Shown here: one piece after another, positions 22,533 through 31,529 of the stretch
Numbering within the stretch: the stretch's first letter is position 1
Layout of the letters: each line of letters starts with the position of its first letter
Source of the DNA: Spongiactinospora rosea
GTDB lineage: Bacteria; Actinomycetota; Actinomycetes; Streptosporangiales; Streptosporangiaceae
Direction: 5' to 3'
Assembly: GCF_003315795.1 (NCBI RefSeq)
Contig: NZ_QMEY01000033.1
Coordinates: 28,904 to 92,903 of the forward strand
Length of the DNA stretch: 64,000 nt
Program-made: the position numbers and the translations under genes
The notes under the pieces: model-generated
Seen by the model: the letters and a program-made list of their open reading frames with translations, nothing else
Told to the model about the DNA's origin: nothing
Database searches by the model: none

Positions 22533-22796
22533 GTGATCAAGAAGCTGTGCGTCGCCGGTGCCGTCCTGGCCGCTGCCACCACCGCCGCGCTGGTCGCGGC
22601 GCCCGCTCAGGCGGAGTCCGCGGACAGATGGTCCAACTGGGCGAGCAACCACCGCTCGGCCCAGTCCGGCAACCTGTTCGGCAAGCTCGTCACCACCGCG
22701 GCCGGCGGCGCCGGATCGGCCAACGTCAACAACATCAACGGCACCGTCGCCAACGCCACCAACGGCAGCGTCACGGTGTTCTACTCGTTCCGCTGA
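22533..22796 (+). CDS. Small secreted protein, unrecognised
   Basis: 87 residues: a clear Sec signal peptide (MIKKLCVAGAVLAAATTAAL) cleaved after AQA at residue 27, leaving about 60 residues rich in Asn, Ser, Gly and Val (ASNHRSAQSGNLFGKL and NVNNINGTVANATNGSV). There are no cysteines after the signal. The GTG start has AAGGAG six bases upstream. The Asn/Gly/Val character recalls surface-assembling small proteins of filamentous actinomycetes, but it matches neither chaplins nor rodlins by eye. A strong terminator follows. Confidence 0.75.
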   Translation: MIKKLCVAGAVLAAATTAALVAAPAQAESADRWSNWASNHRSAQSGNLFGKLVTTAAGGAGSANVNNINGTVANATNGSVTVFYSFR

Positions 22797-22877
22797 TCCC
22801 CGCTCGACGTGCGGGCCGGGCGTCCTCGAAGTGGACCCGGCCCGCGCCGCTCATCTCATGACGCCTGATCCAGGCCG

Positions 22878-22911
22878 GCGCCCCGCGCGATGACGCGCAG
22901 GGGCGCTTTTT
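22878..22911 (+). terminator. Rho-independent terminator after the small secreted gene
   Basis: A GCGCCCC/GGGGCGC stem with an inner GCGCG/CGCGC stem around ATGA is followed by TTTTT. It lies 80 bp past the stop at 22796. Confidence 0.8.
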
Positions 22912-23453
22912 CGTGTTTCTCGCTTGTCGTGGCCCGCTGCGGGCGGGAGGGTGCCCTGGCGGGCGTGGGGGACCCGCCAGGACACCTCCCTTTCCGGTCG
23001 CGTCGGCGTTAGAACCCCGGCGAGGGATGAGGTCCTAGGCCGATTGGCCGCGACCGGAGCCGGTGGGGGGAAAGGCTCTCGGCGGAGCCTCCCGGGTGCC
23101 GGTACCGGCCGGTGCCGAGGCGTGCCGCCCCGGCGAGGCCGTCCGCAGGATGAACGGCCGTGTGCCCGCCTTCGCTCCTGACGGACACCCCGTCCCCATC
23201 GCTCTGGTAGGTGTGGGTGAACCCGTGGCGTCGCGATGCGTAGCGCAGTAGACGCGTCGCGTCGCAGGGATCGTGCCAGGGCGGTGTTGGCGCGCCCGCA
23301 CGGACCGACAGCACCGGCCGTCACCCCCTCGCCGACCTTTCGATGGTTTTGTACCAACGTTTGGATGATGAGGCTCAAAGGGGGGCGCGGTCAAGGGCTG
23401 AGTTTCAAACTAGAACCAGATCGTCTAGATTCGTTGGCACAAAAGGGGTGAAT
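22912..23453. other. Gene-free spacer before the GntR gene
   Basis: No coding frame is convincing. It begins with an imperfect hairpin (about 22948-22988, CCTGGCGGG/CCCGCCAGG), is otherwise plain high-GC DNA, and becomes AT-richer from 23340, where the GntR promoter and a long-spaced inverted repeat lie. Confidence 0.5.
23347..23444. repeat. Long-spaced inverted repeat upstream of GntR
   Basis: TTTTGTACCAACG (23347-23359) and CGTTGGCACAAAA (23432-23444) are complementary at 12 of 13 positions, with a 72-bp gap. The right arm abuts the GntR ribosome site, suggesting a two-site autoregulatory operator with looping. Confidence 0.4.
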
Positions 23454-24203
23454 GTGGCGCGGTCGACGCTGTACCAGCAGGTGGCCTCAGAACTACGGAG
23501 GGCCATCTACTCCGGTGACCTCGGTCCCGGGGACCAGCTTCCGACCGAGGCCGACCTCATGACCTCCTACGGGGTCAGTCGCAATACGGTCAGGCTCGCC
23601 CTCGGCGAGCTGGTCAACGAGGGGCTGATCAGCCGGACCCCGCGGCGCGGCAGCATCGTCCGCGACCGCCGCCCGCTGCTGATGTACCCCCAGCGCGAGC
23701 TGACACCGCAGCCGGCCAGCGTGCCGCGCGAGGCGTTCGGCTTCGCGGTGTCCCAGGAGGGCCGCGAGCCGAGCCAGGTCATCGAGGTGTCGATCGTCGA
23801 GCCGCCGGAGGACATCGCGATCCGGCTGGAACTTCCCGACGGCGGGCTCGCCGTGGTGCGGCGGCGGCTGCGGTTCGTGGACGGCCAGCCGTACAACACC
23901 AACGACTCCTTCTTCCCGCACGCCCTGGTGCGCGACTCGGAGATCGTGCGGCCCGGCGACATCCTGCGCGGGGCCAACCGCGTGCTCGAAGAGCTCGGGC
24001 ACCCCCAGGTGCGGGTGGTGGACGACATCTCCGCGCGGATGCCCACCCCGGCCGAAAGTTCCCGGCTCGAACTGGAGCCGGGCACACCTGTCGTGGAGTA
24101 CGTCAGGGTCGGTTACGACTCTGATGACGTGCCGGTCCGTGTCGCCGTGTCGGTGCTACCAGCGGACAAGCACCTGATCCGGTACGAGCTGGAACGCCGC
24201 TGA
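23454..24203 (+). CDS. GntR/HutC-family regulator
   Basis: 249 residues: an N-terminal GntR wHTH (TLYQQVASELRRAIYSGDLGPGDQLPTEADLMTSYGVSRNTVRLAL) and a C-terminal UTRA ligand domain ending ADKHLIRYELERR. The GTG at 23454 follows AAAGGGGTGA, close to the anti-SD complement; earlier codons in the frame run through promoter-like DNA. HutC-type regulators sense small metabolites such as sugar phosphates, histidine intermediates or antibiotics. No target gene is adjacent on the same strand except the GNAT gene 150 bp on, so the ligand is unknown. Confidence 0.87.
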   Translation: MARSTLYQQVASELRRAIYSGDLGPGDQLPTEADLMTSYGVSRNTVRLALGELVNEGLISRTPRRGSIVRDRRPLLMYPQRELTPQPASVPREAFGFAVSQEGREPSQVIEVSIVEPPEDIAIRLELPDGGLAVVRRRLRFVDGQPYNTNDSFFPHALVRDSEIVRPGDILRGANRVLEELGHPQVRVVDDISARMPTPAESSRLELEPGTPVVEYVRVGYDSDDVPVRVAVSVLPADKHLIRYELERR

Positions 24204-24355
24204 CCCATCGCGGCATCGGTGACCGCCCGGTGATCTTGCCGGCGCGGTGCTAGATACTTCCCCAAAAATCCGGATTTGTACCGACATTTCCGTGTGCCTT
24301 GACTCAGGCACGATTCGTGTTCACCCAAACACAGATCGCAACGAAGGGAAGTACC

Positions 24356-24970
24356 ATGCAATCCAACCTCGTGCTGTCCCCCCAGACGCTCACCCTCCGC
24401 CAGGCCGGCGGCGGCGACCTCCCCGCCGCCCTCGGGCTGCTCGCCGAGGCCGCCGAGTGGCTGCACCGCCGGGGGGTCCGCCAGTGGCCGCGCGGCGGCT
24501 TCGGCCCCGAGCGGATCGAGCCGCTGATCGAGCAGGGCGTGCTCTACGTCGCCGACATCGCCGGCCGTCCCGGACGGCGGGCGCAGGTGGCGGTCGTGGC
24601 GGTCGACGGATTCGCCGACCCGGATTTCTGGACCGCCGCCGACCACCCCGGCGACGCGCTGTACGTCCACAAGCTCGCCGTCTCCCGGGAGATCGCGGGC
24701 ATGGGCGCCGGCGACGCGCTGCTCGACTGGGCGAGCGGGATGGCCCGCGACCGGGGCCGCCGGTGGCTGCGCCTGGACTGCTCCAAGGACAACCAGCGGC
24801 TTCAGTCCTACTACGGCGGGCGGGCGTTCGCCCACCTGCGGACGGTGGACCTGCCGCACCGCGCCTCCGGCGCGCTGTTCCAGCGTCCGGCGGGCCTCAC
24901 CACGGGCGCGCCGCGCGTCCACCTGCTCGACCGTACGGCCCGCCGCGAGACCTCACCGGCCCTGGTGTAG
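24356..24970 (+). CDS. GNAT-family N-acetyltransferase
   Basis: 204 residues from ATG 24356, preceded by AAGGGAAG. The acetyl-CoA motif A is LYVHKLAVSREIAGMGAGDALLDW, followed by RWLRLDCSKDNQRLQSYYGGRAFAHL (motif B), typical of GNATs. The substrate is unknown. The preceding 150 bp hold no other gene. It may be a secondary target of the upstream GntR. Confidence 0.82.
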   Translation: MQSNLVLSPQTLTLRQAGGGDLPAALGLLAEAAEWLHRRGVRQWPRGGFGPERIEPLIEQGVLYVADIAGRPGRRAQVAVVAVDGFADPDFWTAADHPGDALYVHKLAVSREIAGMGAGDALLDWASGMARDRGRRWLRLDCSKDNQRLQSYYGGRAFAHLRTVDLPHRASGALFQRPAGLTTGAPRVHLLDRTARRETSPALV

Positions 24971-25081
24971 GCCGCGGCGTCTCCCGCCGGGACCCGCGAC
25001 AGGGCCCCGGCGGGGGGCCTGCGCCCCGATTTCGGGATGCATGCCGTACTGACCGCGAAACACAGCCGATAGCCTCGATCC

Positions 25082-25762
25082 ATGACCGGAGCCCTGCTTG
25101 AGGTGATCGCGCTGGACGTGCGCGACGCCGTCGCCGCCGAGCAAGGCGGCGCCGACCGCCTGGAGGTCGTCGCCGACATGGCGTCCGACGGCCTCACGCC
25201 AGCGGCCGAGACGGTCGCGGACATCGCCAAGGAGTGCTCGCTCCCGCAGATGGTGATGCTCCGGCCCGGACCGGGCTTCACCGTGACGGGCGAACAGCTG
25301 GAAAGGCTCCGCGCGAGCGCGCGGGCCCTCGCCGAGGCCGGCGCGGCCGGATTCGTGTTCGGCTTCCTCGACGATGAGGGCGCGGTGGACCTGGCCGCGA
25401 CGGAGGCGATGATCCACGCCGTCGCGCCGCTGCCATGGACCTTCCACCGCGCGGTCGATCACGCCGCCGACGTCCAGGCGGCTTGGCGGGCCGTCCGGCT
25501 GCTGCCCAACCTGGCGACCGTCCTCACCGCGGGCTCCCCTGAGGGAGTCGCGAGCGGCCTCGGCGTCCTTCGCGCCCGCGCCGGAGCCGGTGACGCGGGC
25601 CTGATCCTCGCCGGCGGCGGACTGGCCCCCGAACACGTCCCGCCATTGCTCGACTACGGAGTGCGGGCCTTCCACGTCGGCAGCGCCGTCCGCCCCTCCT
25701 GGCACGCGCCGGTCGATCCCACCCTCGTCCGCCACTGGCGCACCCTCGCCGACCAGACCTGA
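25082..25762 (+). CDS. CutC-family protein
   Basis: 226 residues, a TIM-barrel of the CutC type: LLEVIALDVRDAVAAEQGGADRLEVV at the N-terminus, MVMLRPGPGF, PWTFHRAVDH (the signature FHRAxD), LTAGSP and LILAGGGL. The family was first tied to copper tolerance, but a direct copper role is not established, and some authors favour an enzymatic barrel. It stands alone and converges with the lyase gene after 14 bp. Confidence 0.87.
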   Translation: MTGALLEVIALDVRDAVAAEQGGADRLEVVADMASDGLTPAAETVADIAKECSLPQMVMLRPGPGFTVTGEQLERLRASARALAEAGAAGFVFGFLDDEGAVDLAATEAMIHAVAPLPWTFHRAVDHAADVQAAWRAVRLLPNLATVLTAGSPEGVASGLGVLRARAGAGDAGLILAGGGLAPEHVPPLLDYGVRAFHVGSAVRPSWHAPVDPTLVRHWRTLADQT

Positions 25763-25776
25763 GCCTTGAAGGCCCG

Positions 25777-26913
25777 TCAGTCGTCGAGGGCGTGGCGGGC
25801 GCGGGTCAGGGCGGTGGTCACGGCCTTGCGGGTCGCCGGGCCGGCCTCTGGGAGCCGGGCGGTGTAGTCGGCGCGGTGGGCCAGATGGAAGGTGTAGGTG
25901 GCCGTGTAGCGGCTCACGAGGTGGGCGGGGTGGGTGTCACCGCCCTGGTAGTAGCCGTGGGTCAGGGCGTGGGCCACCAGGCCCGCGTGGCGGCGCCACA
26001 GGGCGCGTACGTCGGCGGCGGAGCCGGTGGCCGGGACGACGGCGGGGGAGCCGTCCGCCAGTTCGACCCCCGTGCCCGCGAAGGCCGTCTGCATCACGTG
26101 CCGGGCGTGGTCGCACGCCGGGTGGTCCGGGCGCTGCTCGTGCGGGGTCAGGCCGCAGGCCGCCGTGTAACCGGACACCCCTAAGCGGGCCGCGGTCAGT
26201 CTCCCGCCCGCCGTCTCCACCAGGCCGGGACGCAGGAAGCGCAGCGTGCGCGGGTCGTCCACCTGCATCTCGAACCGCAGCGTGCCGTCCGCGAGGCCGA
26301 GGCCGCGCTCCAGCGCCGCCAGGCAGCCGGCGAACTGGCCGAGATACGCCTCCTGAAGCACTTTGGGGAAGGTGATGACGAACCCGGGTGGCAGACCCCC
26401 GGCGAGGCCCGTTACGGCCGTCAGGAAGCCGTCCAGCGTCCGCAGGGGCCGCACCGGGTCTCCGGTGGCGAACGACCCGGCCCGCACCCCCCAGCGCCGC
26501 GGCAGCCGCCCCGCCGCGTGCAGCGCGGCCACGTCTCGGGCGGCGGACTCGGCGTGGGCGTCCTCGTCGCCGCCGCCGTAGCCGTCCTCGAAGTCGATGC
26601 GCAGGTCCTCCACCGGCTCGGCGGCCAGCTTGGCGGCGACCCGGCGGTGGACCTCGGCGGCGAGCGCGGGGGAGGAGACGCCGAACACCCCGGCGAGCGC
26701 GCCGGGCGAGCGCAGGTGCGCGGCCAGCAGCCCCGCCGCCGTACGGCCCCACTCGGCGAGCGTCCCGGCGTGGAAGACATCGGCGGGCACGTAGACGGTG
26801 TGCACCGGCTGCCAGGCGGGCTCGGCCCCCGCCCGCTCCGCGGCCCGCTGGCCGGCGTACGCCGCGGCGAAACCCGGGATGAGCGCCGCCGGGTCGGGGA
26901 GCGTCACCCGCAT
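25777..26913 (-). CDS. HpcH/HpaI-type aldolase/citrate-lyase-like protein
   Basis: 378 residues. A CitE-like barrel is suggested by RIDFEDGYGGGDEDAHAES (acidic metal site), FVITFPKVLQEAYLGQF and LRFEMQVDDPRTLR, where Glu and Asp would hold Mg. I believe it belongs to the DUF6986 group of citrate-lyase-like proteins, whose substrate is not known. The ATG overlaps the ferredoxin-reductase stop (ATGA), so the two are co-translated. This suggests a redox partner in the same pathway, but nothing else in the region defines it. Confidence 0.75.
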   Translation of the reverse strand: MRVTLPDPAALIPGFAAAYAGQRAAERAGAEPAWQPVHTVYVPADVFHAGTLAEWGRTAAGLLAAHLRSPGALAGVFGVSSPALAAEVHRRVAAKLAAEPVEDLRIDFEDGYGGGDEDAHAESAARDVAALHAAGRLPRRWGVRAGSFATGDPVRPLRTLDGFLTAVTGLAGGLPPGFVITFPKVLQEAYLGQFAGCLAALERGLGLADGTLRFEMQVDDPRTLRFLRPGLVETAGGRLTAARLGVSGYTAACGLTPHEQRPDHPACDHARHVMQTAFAGTGVELADGSPAVVPATGSAADVRALWRRHAGLVAHALTHGYYQGGDTHPAHLVSRYTATYTFHLAHRADYTARLPEAGPATRKAVTTALTRARHALDD

Positions 26914-28232
26914 CAGGCCGGCGCCTGCTCCCTGCCGCAGGCGGCCAGCATCGCGGCCAGCCCGACCAGCTTGACCCGCTCGCCCCGGCCGAGCGAACGT
27001 GCCCGCTCGGCCTCTGCCGCCTCGATGGACAGCCACTCGGTGTAGGTGATCGGCCGGACGCCGCGCTCGGCGAGCAGGTCGTCCAGCCGCGCGGCGGGCG
27101 GCGGGGCGGGCTCGGCGGCCAGGTCGGCCAGCAGGGTGCGCACGGTCTCGGCCGCGTCGGACTTGTTGGTGCCGATCACGCCGGTCGGGCCGCGCTTGAG
27201 CCACCCCGCGACGTACTGGCCCCTTGCGATCCGGCCCGCCGTGTTCGGCACCGTCGCCGAGCGCTCGTCGAACGGCACGCCGGGCAGCGGGACGCTCTGG
27301 TAGCCCACCGAGCGCAGCACCATCCCGGCCGGGATCGTCTCGAACACGCCCGTGCCCACCACCTTGCCGTCGGACAGCGCGGTGCGCTCCAGGCGTACGC
27401 CCTCCACCCGGTCCGTGCCGATGATCTCGACGGGACGCAGCCAGAACCGTACGTCCAGCCGCCGGGGGCGGCCCGCCGGAGTGCGCGCCGCCCAGCCGCG
27501 CAGCACCTCGACGTTGCCCCTGATCTGCCGGGACAGGGCGCTGACATCGCTGTCGCCCGCCTCGTCGGCCCGCACGGAGACGTCGGCGTTGGCCAGCTCG
27601 CCCAGCTCGCGCAGCTCCTTGAGGGTGAACTTGGCGTGCTCGGGCCCGCGCCTGCCGATCATGTGGATGGCCTTGACCTGGCTGTCGGCCAGCGCGCCCA
27701 GCACCTCCTCGGGCACGTCGGTCGAGCGCAGCTCGCCCGCGGTCTTGGCCAGGATGCGCACCACGTCGACCGCGACGTTGCCGACCCCGATGACCGCGAC
27801 CTCGGTGCTGTCCAGAGTGAAGGCGTCGGCGGGCACGTCGGGGTGCCCGCAGTACCAGTTGACGAAGTCGGTGGCGGCCACGCTGCCGGGGAGGTCTTCG
27901 CCGGGGATGTTCATCCGCCGGTCGACCATCGCGCCGGTGCAGTAGACCACCGCGTCGTAGCAGGCGCTCAGGTCATCGACGGTGACATGGCGGCCCAGCT
28001 CCACACCGCCCAGGAACCGGATGCCCGGCTGCTCAAGGACCCGGCGCAGATAGCCCGCGATCGACTTGATCGAGGTGTGGTCGGGGGCCACGCCGTACCG
28101 GACCAGCCCGTACGGCGTCGGCAGCCGTTCGATCACATCGACCTCGACCGGATCCACCGACTGCTTGGTCAGTGCCTCGGCCGTATAGATCCCAGCAGGA
28201 CCCGACCCAACGATCGCCACACGCAGCGGCAC
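26913..28232 (-). CDS. FprA-type NADPH-ferredoxin reductase
   Basis: About 439 residues of the adrenodoxin-reductase type: FAD site RVAIVGSGPAGIYTAEAL, ERLPTPYGLVRYGVAPDH, NADP site EVAVIGVGNVAVDVVRIL with HMIGRRGPEHAKFT, and the C-terminal VAGWLKRGPTGVIGTNKSDA. It transfers electrons from NADPH to ferredoxin, for example for P450s or other oxygenases. Start GTG 28232 is preferred because GGGAGG precedes it by five bases; an earlier GTG at 28259 is possible. It is coupled to the lyase-like gene. Confidence 0.88.
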   Translation of the reverse strand: MPLRVAIVGSGPAGIYTAEALTKQSVDPVEVDVIERLPTPYGLVRYGVAPDHTSIKSIAGYLRRVLEQPGIRFLGGVELGRHVTVDDLSACYDAVVYCTGAMVDRRMNIPGEDLPGSVAATDFVNWYCGHPDVPADAFTLDSTEVAVIGVGNVAVDVVRILAKTAGELRSTDVPEEVLGALADSQVKAIHMIGRRGPEHAKFTLKELRELGELANADVSVRADEAGDSDVSALSRQIRGNVEVLRGWAARTPAGRPRRLDVRFWLRPVEIIGTDRVEGVRLERTALSDGKVVGTGVFETIPAGMVLRSVGYQSVPLPGVPFDERSATVPNTAGRIARGQYVAGWLKRGPTGVIGTNKSDAAETVRTLLADLAAEPAPPPAARLDDLLAERGVRPITYTEWLSIEAAEAERARSLGRGERVKLVGLAAMLAACGREQAPA

Positions 28233-28442
28233 GTCCGCCTCCCTCGTCTCGGGGTCCACCGCACCCCATTACACACCCACTACGAACAGCCGGGCATCAA
28301 GGTTCCATCCCGCCCCGCTCTCGCCCGCGCCCGCGCAGACCAAAGCCGGACGTCCGCCAACGCGGCCGACAATTCCGAAGCCACCCCCGAATACGGCCAG
28401 AGGCTTGCGGGATGCCGACCTACCCGATCACAGTTGGACCTC

Positions 28443-28985
28443 GTGGGCGCAGGGGCGAACAAACGGCGAAGAGGGCGCGGGCGGCGGCCGGAGGACGGCA
28501 CGGTCCCGGGCCGCGGACCGCGTCAGGGACCTCCGCGCGGGCCGGCCGCCCTGCCGGGCATCGACGAAGACCTCATCGCGCCCGCCGCGCGCCGCTACGA
28601 GGCGCTCGGGCGGGTGATGGCCGCGCTGGCCGCGCAGACCGAGATCGTGGAGTCCTGCCGCGACCTCGCCTGGTGGCGTGGGGCCGACCACAGCTGGCAC
28701 ATCGAGTGGCGCGACGGCCTGTACGCCTTCGAGGTCGCGGCGCTGCTCGCCGACCAGATGCGCGACAGCGCCATCGCGGGTCCGCTGGCCGCCGCCGCGG
28801 GCCCGGCCTCACGGGGTTCGGCCGCCATCGACGTCCTGGGCGTGCGGTTCGCGCTGCGCGCGCTCGACCCGCTCGGCCGGGCCCGGCTGCGCGCCCGGCC
28901 GGGCCTGTGGCGGCTCGCCGAGGCCCTTGACACCTCCCGGCCGGGTGACACCCGCCGCGCCTGGGAGGAACTGCTCGGCGGTTAG
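28443..28985 (+). CDS. Hypothetical protein, unrecognised
   Basis: About 180 residues if started at GTG 28443; the start is uncertain and no good ribosome site is seen. The first 40 residues are basic and low-complexity, and the remainder is well-behaved and helical: EDLIAPAARRYEALGRVMAAL, WWRGADHSWHIEWRDGLYAFEVAALLADQM, then a Leu/Arg-rich end. The HSWHIEWRDG segment is distinctive, but I do not know the family. It precedes a membrane protein gene on the same strand by 30 bp, and the two may belong together. Confidence 0.6.
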   Translation: MGAGANKRRRGRGRRPEDGTVPGRGPRQGPPRGPAALPGIDEDLIAPAARRYEALGRVMAALAAQTEIVESCRDLAWWRGADHSWHIEWRDGLYAFEVAALLADQMRDSAIAGPLAAAAGPASRGSAAIDVLGVRFALRALDPLGRARLRARPGLWRLAEALDTSRPGDTRRAWEELLGG

Positions 28986-29015
28986 CCTTCCCGGAGGCGG
29001 GCAGCTTCCGATTCC

Positions 29016-29705
29016 ATGGGGGACGAACGGGACGGGACGGGGCATGTGCCGCTTCCCGGAGCCGGTGGCGAGCCCGGTTACGAGGGGTTCGCCGAGTACG
29101 ACCGCAGGCAGGAGCGCATCGGCCGGCAGGTGGTGGCGGCCTTCGCGCTCGGCCTGCTGTTCGGCGTCTTCGGCGTGGTCGCCACGCACGTCCTGCCCAT
29201 CGGCGTGACCGCCGTCTTCAACCCCTACGGCTACTTCCTGCTGGCCGTCTACGTGGGCGGCACCGCCGCGGGGATCGGCTGGGCGGCGCTGTGCAGCCTG
29301 CTCGCCGCGCTGGCCCCGCTGGTGGCCTCGATGGCGGGCACGCTCCTTTTCGAGGGCTTCGACACCCGGGCGTGGGGCGGCGGCAGCGCCATCGAGACCA
29401 ACGTGCTGCTGGTCGCCATCTTCGGGTACGGCCTGGCCGCCTACGTCGCCCGCCGCGACGGGATCGCCGGGGACGTCACCGCCGGGCTGCTCGGCGGAGT
29501 GCTGCTGGCCGACGCCGCGGACAAGGCCGCGCCGGGGTGGGTGGAGTACGTGCCGGGCTTTTGGCTCTGGCCCGCCGCGGTGGTCGCCCTGCTGGTCATG
29601 GCGACCATCGCGCTGCTGCGCGGGAACACCGCCGGACGCGCCCGCGCGCTGGCGTCGGCGCTCGTCATCCCCGCCGCCGTCATTCTCCTCGCGCCGCCCT
29701 GGTGA
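29016..29705 (+). CDS. Hypothetical multi-pass membrane protein
   Basis: 229 residues: a hydrophilic N-terminus of about 35 residues, then five to six membrane helices (VVAAFALGLLFGVFGVVATHVL, YFLLAVYVGGTAAGIGWAALCSLLAALAPL, NVLLVAIFGYGLAAYVA, GDVTAGLLGGVLLA, WPAAVVALLVMATIALL and a last one ending in APPW). I recognise no family. It stands between the hypothetical gene and proS. Confidence 0.7.
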   Translation: MGDERDGTGHVPLPGAGGEPGYEGFAEYDRRQERIGRQVVAAFALGLLFGVFGVVATHVLPIGVTAVFNPYGYFLLAVYVGGTAAGIGWAALCSLLAALAPLVASMAGTLLFEGFDTRAWGGGSAIETNVLLVAIFGYGLAAYVARRDGIAGDVTAGLLGGVLLADAADKAAPGWVEYVPGFWLWPAAVVALLVMATIALLRGNTAGRARALASALVIPAAVILLAPPW

Positions 29706-29770
29706 GCCGATAGCCTGGAGGTCTCCGCGGGCCCCTTCGGCGGGGCCGAATTCTCGATCCGGGAGTGGCC

Positions 29771-31510
29771 GTGCTGCTGCGCATGTCGTCGTTGTTCCTA
29801 CGCACCCTGCGGGACGACCCGGTGGACGCGGAGGTCCCCAGCCACAGGCTCCTGGTCCGGGCCGGATACGTGCGCAGGGTCGCCCCCGGCATCTACTCCT
29901 GGCTGCCGCTCGGCAAGAAGGTCCTGGAGAACGTCACCCGCGTGATCCGCGAGGAGATGGACCGCATGGGCGGGCAGGAGGTGCTGTTCCCCGCCCTGCT
30001 GCCGCGCGACTACTACGAGGCCACCGGGCGCTGGACGGAGTACGGCGAGGCGCTGTTCCGGCTGAAGGACCGCAAGGGCGCCGACTACCTGCTCGGCCCC
30101 ACCCACGAGGAGATGTTCGCCGACATGGTCAGGGGCGAGCTGTCCTCCTACAAGGACTTCCCGGTCACGCTGTACCAGATCCAGACCAAGTACCGCGACG
30201 AGGCGCGGCCCCGGGCGGGCATCCTGCGCGGGCGCGAGTTCGTGATGAAGGACTCCTACTCCTTCGACCTCGACGACGACGGCCTCAAGCGCTCCTACGA
30301 GCAGCACCGCGAGACCTACATCCGCACCTTCGAACGCCTCGGCATCGACTACCGCATCTGCTTCGCGACCTCGGGCGCGATGGGCGGCTCGGCGTCCGAG
30401 GAGTTCCTGGCCCCCGCCGAGACCGGGGCCGACGCCTTCGTCGCCTGCCGTTCCTGCGGCTACGCCGCCAACGCCGAGGCCGTCATCACGCCCGTCCCGC
30501 CCGCGGGCCCGGCCGAGCACCCCCCGCTGCGGGTGCTCGACACCCCGGACACCCCGACCATCCAGACCCTGGTCGACTTCGTCAACGAGCACCACGGGCT
30601 GGGCGTCACCGCGGCCGACACGCTGAAGAACATCGTGGTCAAGGTCCGCACCCCCGGCTCCGACAAGGCCGAGGTGCTGGTGATCGGCGTCCCCGGCGAC
30701 CGCGAGGTCGACTTCAAGCGGCTGGAGGCCGCGGTGGCCCCCGGCACGCCGGAGATCTTCGAGGCCGCCGACTTCGAGCGCCACCCGGGCCTGGTGCGCG
30801 GCTACATCGGCCCGCAGGTGCTGAAGGACCTCGGCATCACCTACCTGGTCGATCCGCGGGTGGTCACCGGCACCTCGTGGGTCACCGGGGCCAACGAGCC
30901 GGGCAGGCACGCGGCCAACGTGGTGGCCGGGCGCGACTTCACCCCCGACGGCACCATCGAGGCCGCCGAGATCCGGGCGGGCGACGCGTGCCCGCAATGC
31001 GGCTCGCCGCTGTCCATCGACCGGGGCATCGAGATCGGGCACATCTTCCAACTCGGCAGGAAGTACTCCGACGTCGCCGAGCTGGACGCGCTCGGCCCCG
31101 ACGGCAAGCCGATCCGGATCACGATGGGCTCCTACGGCATCGGCGTCTCCCGCGCGGTCGCGGTGATCGCCGAACAGCGCCACGACGAGCTGGGCCTGGT
31201 CTGGCCGCGCGAGATCGCGCCCGCGGACGTCCACATCGTGGGCACCGGCAAGGACGACCAGATCGAGGTCGCGCTCTCGCTCGCGCAGGAGCTGGCGGCG
31301 CGCGGGGTGCGCGTCCTGGTGGACGACCGGCCGGGGGTCTCGCCCGGCGTGAAGTTCAAGGACGCCGAGCTGCTGGGCATGCCCACGATCCTGGTGATCG
31401 GGCGCGGGCTGGGCCAGGGGGTGGCCGAGCTGCGCGACCGGGCGTCCGGCGAGCGGCAGGACATCCCGATCGCCGAGGCCGTGGACCGCGTCGCCGCCCT
31501 CGCCTCCTGA
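29771..31510 (+). CDS. proS: Prolyl-tRNA synthetase, bacterial type
   Basis: 579 residues, class II synthetase that charges tRNA-Pro. Motif 1 surrounds APGIYSWLPLGKKVLENV, motif 2 is TKYRDEARPRAGILRGREFVMKDSYSF, and motif 3 is GSYGIGVSRAVAVIAEQ. The editing INS domain lies between (about residues 220-400), followed by an anticodon-binding domain. GTG 29771 gives the family's usual LLRMSSLFLRTLRDDP start and has GGGAG five bases upstream, so it is chosen over GTG 29765. Close to the rimP-nusA operon, as is common in actinobacteria. Confidence 0.97.
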   Translation: MLLRMSSLFLRTLRDDPVDAEVPSHRLLVRAGYVRRVAPGIYSWLPLGKKVLENVTRVIREEMDRMGGQEVLFPALLPRDYYEATGRWTEYGEALFRLKDRKGADYLLGPTHEEMFADMVRGELSSYKDFPVTLYQIQTKYRDEARPRAGILRGREFVMKDSYSFDLDDDGLKRSYEQHRETYIRTFERLGIDYRICFATSGAMGGSASEEFLAPAETGADAFVACRSCGYAANAEAVITPVPPAGPAEHPPLRVLDTPDTPTIQTLVDFVNEHHGLGVTAADTLKNIVVKVRTPGSDKAEVLVIGVPGDREVDFKRLEAAVAPGTPEIFEAADFERHPGLVRGYIGPQVLKDLGITYLVDPRVVTGTSWVTGANEPGRHAANVVAGRDFTPDGTIEAAEIRAGDACPQCGSPLSIDRGIEIGHIFQLGRKYSDVAELDALGPDGKPIRITMGSYGIGVSRAVAVIAEQRHDELGLVWPREIAPADVHIVGTGKDDQIEVALSLAQELAARGVRVLVDDRPGVSPGVKFKDAELLGMPTILVIGRGLGQGVAELRDRASGERQDIPIAEAVDRVAALAS

Positions 31511-31529
31511 CCCCGCCCCGCCCGACCCA

